NCBI GenBank assembly: GCA_903644035.1
Contig: CAHJXG010000205.1
Span: forward strand, 1-8,582
Length of the DNA: 8,582 nt
Source of the DNA: Rhodospirillales bacterium
GTDB lineage: Bacteria > Pseudomonadota > Alphaproteobacteria > Acetobacterales > Acetobacteraceae
Direction of reading: 5' to 3'
Shown here: positions 5,905 through 8,582 of the stretch, piece by piece
Layout of the letters: the number at the start of each line of letters is the position of its first letter
Numbering within the stretch: position 1 is the first letter of the stretch
Notes under the pieces: model-generated
The model's input: only the letters and a program-made list of their open reading frames with translations
Databases searched by the model: none
Told to the model about the DNA's origin: nothing
Translations under genes and position numbers: made by a program

Positions 5905-6950
5905 GCGCCTTGCGAACGCTGGTCGTGGGCCTCGGCCAGATGGGCCTGAGCCACGCGCTCGCCTACCACCGCAACCCCGGCTTCGAGATCGTGGGCCTCG
6001 TCAACCGCTCGCCCGTCACGTTGCCCGGGGAACTGCGAGGCTATCCCGTCCTCCCAGCCTTCGAGGCGGGCCTGGCGCTCAAGCCCGATCTGGTCTCGGT
6101 CAACACCTACACCGACAGCCACGCCGCCCACGCCGTCGCCGCGATGGAGGCCGGCGCGCACGTCTTCGTGGAAAAGCCGCTCGCGCCCACCGTGGCGGAG
6201 GCCGAGCGCGTCGTGGCCGTGGCACAGCGCACCGGCCGCAAGCTCGTGGTCGGCTACATCCTGCGCCACCACCCGAGCTGGATCGAGTTCATCCGCCAGG
6301 CGCGGCGGCTCGGCCCGCCCTTCGTGATGCGCATGAACCTGAACCAGCAATCCTCGGGCGCCGCCTGGGCGATCCACAAGCGGCTGATGGACAGCACCAG
6401 CCCGGTCGTCGATTGCGGCGTGCACTACTTGGACGTGATGCTGCAGATCACCGACAGCCGGCCCGTGCAGGTGCGCGGCATGGGCGTGCGCCTCTCGCCC
6501 GAGATCGACCCGGCCCAGGTCAACTACGGGCACCTCCAGGTCATCTTCGAGGACGGCTCGGTCGGCTGGTACGAGGCCGGCTGGGGTCCCATGATCTCGG
6601 AAACGGCCTACTTCGTGAAGGACGTGATGGGGCCGAACGGCGCTGTCTCGATCATCATGGACGAGGCCGCGGCGTCCGCCGACGTCGATACGCACACGAG
6701 AACCGCCCGCATCCGCCTGCACCACGCGGCCACGGGGCCGGACGGCGCCTTCCTCGCCCCGGACGAGCTGCTGTCCATGGCGGACGAACCCGGCCACCAG
6801 GCGCTGTGCGAGCGCGAGCAGGCGTTCGTGCTCGACGCGGTCCGGGGCGACCGCGACCTCGGCCGTCACATGCGGGACGCCGTCCGCTCGCTCGCCGTCG
6901 TGCTGGCCGCGGACCGCTCGATGCGCGAGCGCCGCGCCATCGACCTCTGA
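5901..6950 (+). CDS. Gfo/Idh/MocA-family NAD(P)-dependent oxidoreductase
   Basis: A 349-residue cytoplasmic dehydrogenase that probably oxidises the sugar, polyol or glycoside brought in by the transporter. The N-terminal Rossmann fold shows the dinucleotide loop VVGLGQMG (glycines at 10, 12 and 15) and, at the end of strand 2, GLVNRS. VEKPL carries the family's catalytic lysine (Lys92 in E-K-P). The C-terminal α/β domain has DCGVHYLD (Asp171, His175, Asp178), corresponding to the conserved Asp/His catalytic positions. The length is normal for the family. It is coupled to the second permease by a 4-base ATGA overlap and followed after 11 bases by the ATPase gene, so it is embedded inside the transporter operon. 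Rhizobial thu-type operons for trehalose and related disaccharides pair a CUT1 transporter with such a dehydrogenase (ThuB), but no ThuA is seen here. Substrate and cofactor preference are unknown. Confidence 0.9.
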   Translation: MSALRTLVVGLGQMGLSHALAYHRNPGFEIVGLVNRSPVTLPGELRGYPVLPAFEAGLALKPDLVSVNTYTDSHAAHAVAAMEAGAHVFVEKPLAPTVAEAERVVAVAQRTGRKLVVGYILRHHPSWIEFIRQARRLGPPFVMRMNLNQQSSGAAWAIHKRLMDSTSPVVDCGVHYLDVMLQITDSRPVQVRGMGVRLSPEIDPAQVNYGHLQVIFEDGSVGWYEAGWGPMISETAYFVKDVMGPNGAVSIIMDEAAASADVDTHTRTARIRLHHAATGPDGAFLAPDELLSMADEPGHQALCEREQAFVLDAVRGDRDLGRHMRDAVRSLAVVLAADRSMRERRAIDL

Positions 6951-6961
6951 GGCCAGCACGC

Positions 6962-7978
6962 ATGGGATCCCTCGCGCTCTCGGCCATCCGCAAAAGCTTC
7001 GGCGCGGTCGACGTGCTCAAGGGGGTGGACCTCGACGTGGCTGCCGGCGAGTTCGTCGTCTTCGTGGGCCCCTCCGGCTGCGGCAAGTCGACGCTGCTGC
7101 GCATCATCGCCGGGCTGGACGAGCAGAGCGCGGGCGACGTGCGGATCGACGGAAGGCTGATGAACGGCGTGCCGCCGGCCCGGCGCGGCATCGCCATGGT
7201 GTTCCAGAGCTACGCGCTGTATCCGCATCTGACGGTGGCGAAGAACATGAGCCTCGCCCTGTCGCAGGAGGGCGTCGCCGCGGCGGACATCAGGCGCCGG
7301 GTCGAGACGGCCTCCGCGCTGCTGCGGCTCGATGCCCTGCTGGACCGCCGTCCGGCCGAGCTGTCGGGCGGGCAGCGGCAGCGGGTCGCCATCGGCCGGG
7401 CCATCGTGCGCCAGCCGAGCCTGTTCCTGTTCGACGAGCCGCTGTCGAACCTCGACGCGGCGCTCCGCGTCGGCACCCGCATCGAGATCGCCAAGCTGCA
7501 CCGCCAGCTCGGCGCGACCATGGTCTATGTCACGCATGACCAGGTCGAGGCCATGACGCTCGCCGACAGGATCGTGGTCATGCATGGCGGCGTGGTCGAG
7601 CAGGTCGGCCGCCCGCTGGAGCTGTATGCCCGGCCGGCCAACCTGTTCGTCGCGGGCTTCATCGGCTCGCCCACCATGAACTTCATCGGCGGCGACGCGG
7701 CGGCCCGGGCCTCCGCCGCGACCATCGGCGTGCGGCCCGAGCACCTCGTCGTCGCGCGCGAAGGCGCCTGGACCGGCGCCGTGTCGCACGCCGAGCGCCT
7801 CGGCGCCGACACGATGCTCTACGTCGATGTGCCAAATGTCGATGTACTTGGAGCCGGGATGCTGACCACGCGCATCCTGGGCGACATCGACTATGACGTG
7901 GGCGACCGCGTCGGCCTCACGCCGCAGGAGGGCAAGGTTTACCGGTTCGACGGCGGCGGGAACTCCATCGCGGCCTGA
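6962..7978 (+). CDS. Sugar ABC transporter ATP-binding protein (MalK/UgpC-type)
   Basis: A 338-residue ATPase that should power the importer on the cytoplasmic side as a homodimer. All nucleotide-binding motifs are intact: Walker [10 protein letters not shown] (36-44), Q-loop Gln82 in [11 protein letters not shown], signature LSGGQRQR (134-141), Walker B FLFDEP (155-160), D-loop SNLD (162-165) and switch His192 in VTHDQ. After residue ~240 a C-terminal TOBE/OB-type regulatory region follows with GVRPEHL. This part is shorter than in the 360-370-residue MalK/UgpC proteins. It contains a small internal duplication (VDVPN-VDV). The start is ATG 6962, 11 bases after the oxidoreductase stop, with GAGG (6949-6952) as a modest ribosome binding site. 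It is the last gene of the operon, and its 3' end overlaps the convergent methyltransferase gene by 40 bp. Confidence 0.94.
   Translation: MGSLALSAIRKSFGAVDVLKGVDLDVAAGEFVVFVGPSGCGKSTLLRIIAGLDEQSAGDVRIDGRLMNGVPPARRGIAMVFQSYALYPHLTVAKNMSLALSQEGVAAADIRRRVETASALLRLDALLDRRPAELSGGQRQRVAIGRAIVRQPSLFLFDEPLSNLDAALRVGTRIEIAKLHRQLGATMVYVTHDQVEAMTLADRIVVMHGGVVEQVGRPLELYARPANLFVAGFIGSPTMNFIGGDAAARASAATIGVRPEHLVVAREGAWTGAVSHAERLGADTMLYVDVPNVDVLGAGMLTTRILGDIDYDVGDRVGLTPQEGKVYRFDGGGNSIAA
7823..7845 (+). repeat. Short tandem duplication in the ATPase C-terminal region
   Basis: GTCGATGT occurs at 7823-7830 and 7838-7845, a 15-base (five-codon) period encoding VDVPN then VDV. The segment is locally poorer in GC than the rest of the gene. 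It keeps the reading frame. Confidence 0.45.
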
Positions 7979-8493
7979 GGGCGCGCACCCTCATGCGCCA
8001 GCAGCCACCGCTTGCGCTCCAGCCCGCCGCCGAAGCCGGTCAACGCGCCGCCCGCGCCGATGACCCGGTGGCACGGCACGACGATGGAGACGGGGTTGGC
8101 GCCGTTCGCGAGGCCCACGGCGCGCACCGCCCTGGGCTGGCCGATCCGGGCCGCGAGCGCGCCGTAGCTGACGGTCTGCCCCGCCGGGATCTGGCGCAGC
8201 GCGTCCCAGACCAAGCGCTGGAACACGGTGCCGTTGGTCGCCACCGGCAGCCCGGCCAGGCAGCCCGTGTCCCCCTCGAAATAAGCGCAGAGCGCGCGGC
8301 TGGCCGCCGAGGCGCGTGACGCCGCGCGGAGCCGGACCGCGTCCGCGCCGTACTGCCGCCGCAGGAGCTGGTGCAGGCGCTGCTCGTGGTCCTGCCAATC
8401 GACCGCGCGCAGGCGGCCGTCATCGTCCGTGACGACCAGGAGGCAGCCGGTCGGGCTGTCGAGGTGCTCCATGGAGAAGGCCTGGACCGGCAT
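7939..8493 (-). CDS. ogt: Methylated-DNA--[protein]-cysteine S-methyltransferase (O6-alkylguanine repair)
   Basis: A 184-residue suicide repair protein that moves the methyl group from O6-methylguanine (and O4-methylthymine) in DNA onto its own cysteine. The C-terminal domain is textbook: PCHR at residues 140-143 with the acceptor Cys141 and His142, the preceding [11 protein letters not shown] (Asn130/Asn133 region), the helix-turn-helix with QPRAVRAVG supplying the arginine finger, Tyr110 in TVSYG, and the following [16 protein letters not shown] with Glu168. The N-terminal domain is the short ribonuclease-like type. There is no Ada zinc/AraC part, so it is an Ogt-like standalone enzyme. ATG at 8493 is preferred: a G-run (GGGGG) lies about 8 bases upstream. 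A GTG at 8502 would overlap that G-run, and an ATG at 8472 has none. The TAA stop (7939-7941) lies inside the convergent ATPase gene. Confidence 0.92.
   Translation of the reverse strand: MPVQAFSMEHLDSPTGCLLVVTDDDGRLRAVDWQDHEQRLHQLLRRQYGADAVRLRAASRASAASRALCAYFEGDTGCLAGLPVATNGTVFQRLVWDALRQIPAGQTVSYGALAARIGQPRAVRAVGLANGANPVSIVVPCHRVIGAGGALTGFGGGLERKRWLLAHEGARPQAAMEFPPPSNR
7976..7993. terminator. Inverted repeat at the convergent gene ends
   Basis: TGAGGG (7976-7981) and CCCTCA (7988-7993) form a perfect 6-bp stem with a CGCGCA loop. The left arm contains the ATPase stop codon. On the other strand it lies inside the last codons of the methyltransferase gene. No T-tract follows in either direction, so if it ends or stabilises the operon transcript it is not a canonical intrinsic terminator. 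Confidence 0.25.
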
Positions 8494-8582
8494 CACGATC
8501 ACCCCCGGAGTGCTTGGACAGAAAAGGCCGGACCGCCCACGCCGCCCCGACCCGCTGCAGGACCGGCTTGTATCACGGGACG
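8494..8582. other. Upstream region of ogt, running to the window edge
   Basis: This 89-base stretch should contain the methyltransferase promoter on the - strand. I see the G-rich ribosome binding site near 8502-8506 but no convincing promoter hexamers. GATACA (reverse strand of 8572-8577) is a possible -10 whose -35 would fall at or beyond the window edge. Confidence 0.25.

Noticed and set aside
5847..6959. Long - strand open frame (370 codons) opposite the oxidoreductase
   Set aside because: Shadow of the oxidoreductase gene, His/Asp/Arg/Gly-rich and without motifs.
1..8582. CRISPR array, tRNA/rRNA genes, insertion sequence ends, toxin-antitoxin or defence genes
   Set aside because: I looked for regularly spaced repeats, transposase or nuclease motifs and structural RNA signatures and saw none. 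The genes present are all common metabolic, transport, signalling and repair families.

Overview
The window is GC-rich bacterial DNA, mostly around 70% GC with strong G/C third-position bias. It carries ordinary chromosomal genes in the style of an alphaproteobacterium. Methylobacteriaceae or Rhodospirillales/Acetobacteraceae would fit, but no sequence here fixes the taxon. I see no rRNA, tRNA, CRISPR array, insertion sequence, integrase or phage gene.

Left part (1-1442): the last 45 codons of a membrane protein that may belong to a polysaccharide export or flippase family, followed 4 bases later by a complete WsaF-like (GT4-type) glycosyltransferase. This looks like the end of a surface-polysaccharide cluster that continues to the left of the window.

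Middle (1443-2792): a 238-base gap contains the only clearly AT-richer island of the window. It holds a 10-bp direct repeat spaced one and a half helical turns apart, just upstream of a standalone EAL-domain cyclic-di-GMP phosphodiesterase with its catalytic residues intact. A second gap (2647-2792) has two 12-bp perfect palindromes and should carry the promoter of the next operon.

Right part (2793-7978): a five-gene, tightly packed operon on the + strand. It encodes a periplasmic sugar-type solute-binding protein, two inner-membrane permeases, a Gfo/Idh/MocA-family NAD(P)-dependent oxidoreductase and a MalK/UgpC-type ATPase. It is a complete CUT1-type ABC importer with a dehydrogenase embedded between the permease and ATPase genes. 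The likely logic is uptake of a sugar, polyol or glycoside followed by its oxidation in the cytoplasm; the substrate cannot be read from the sequence. No regulator, glycosidase or kinase for this pathway is in the window.

Right edge (7939-8493, - strand): an O6-methylguanine-DNA methyltransferase (Ogt type) that converges on the operon and overlaps the end of the ATPase gene by 40 bp.

I found no convincing undescribed system. The points most worth checking are the substrate of the importer/dehydrogenase operon, the direct-repeat island before the EAL gene, and the palindromes before the solute-binding gene.
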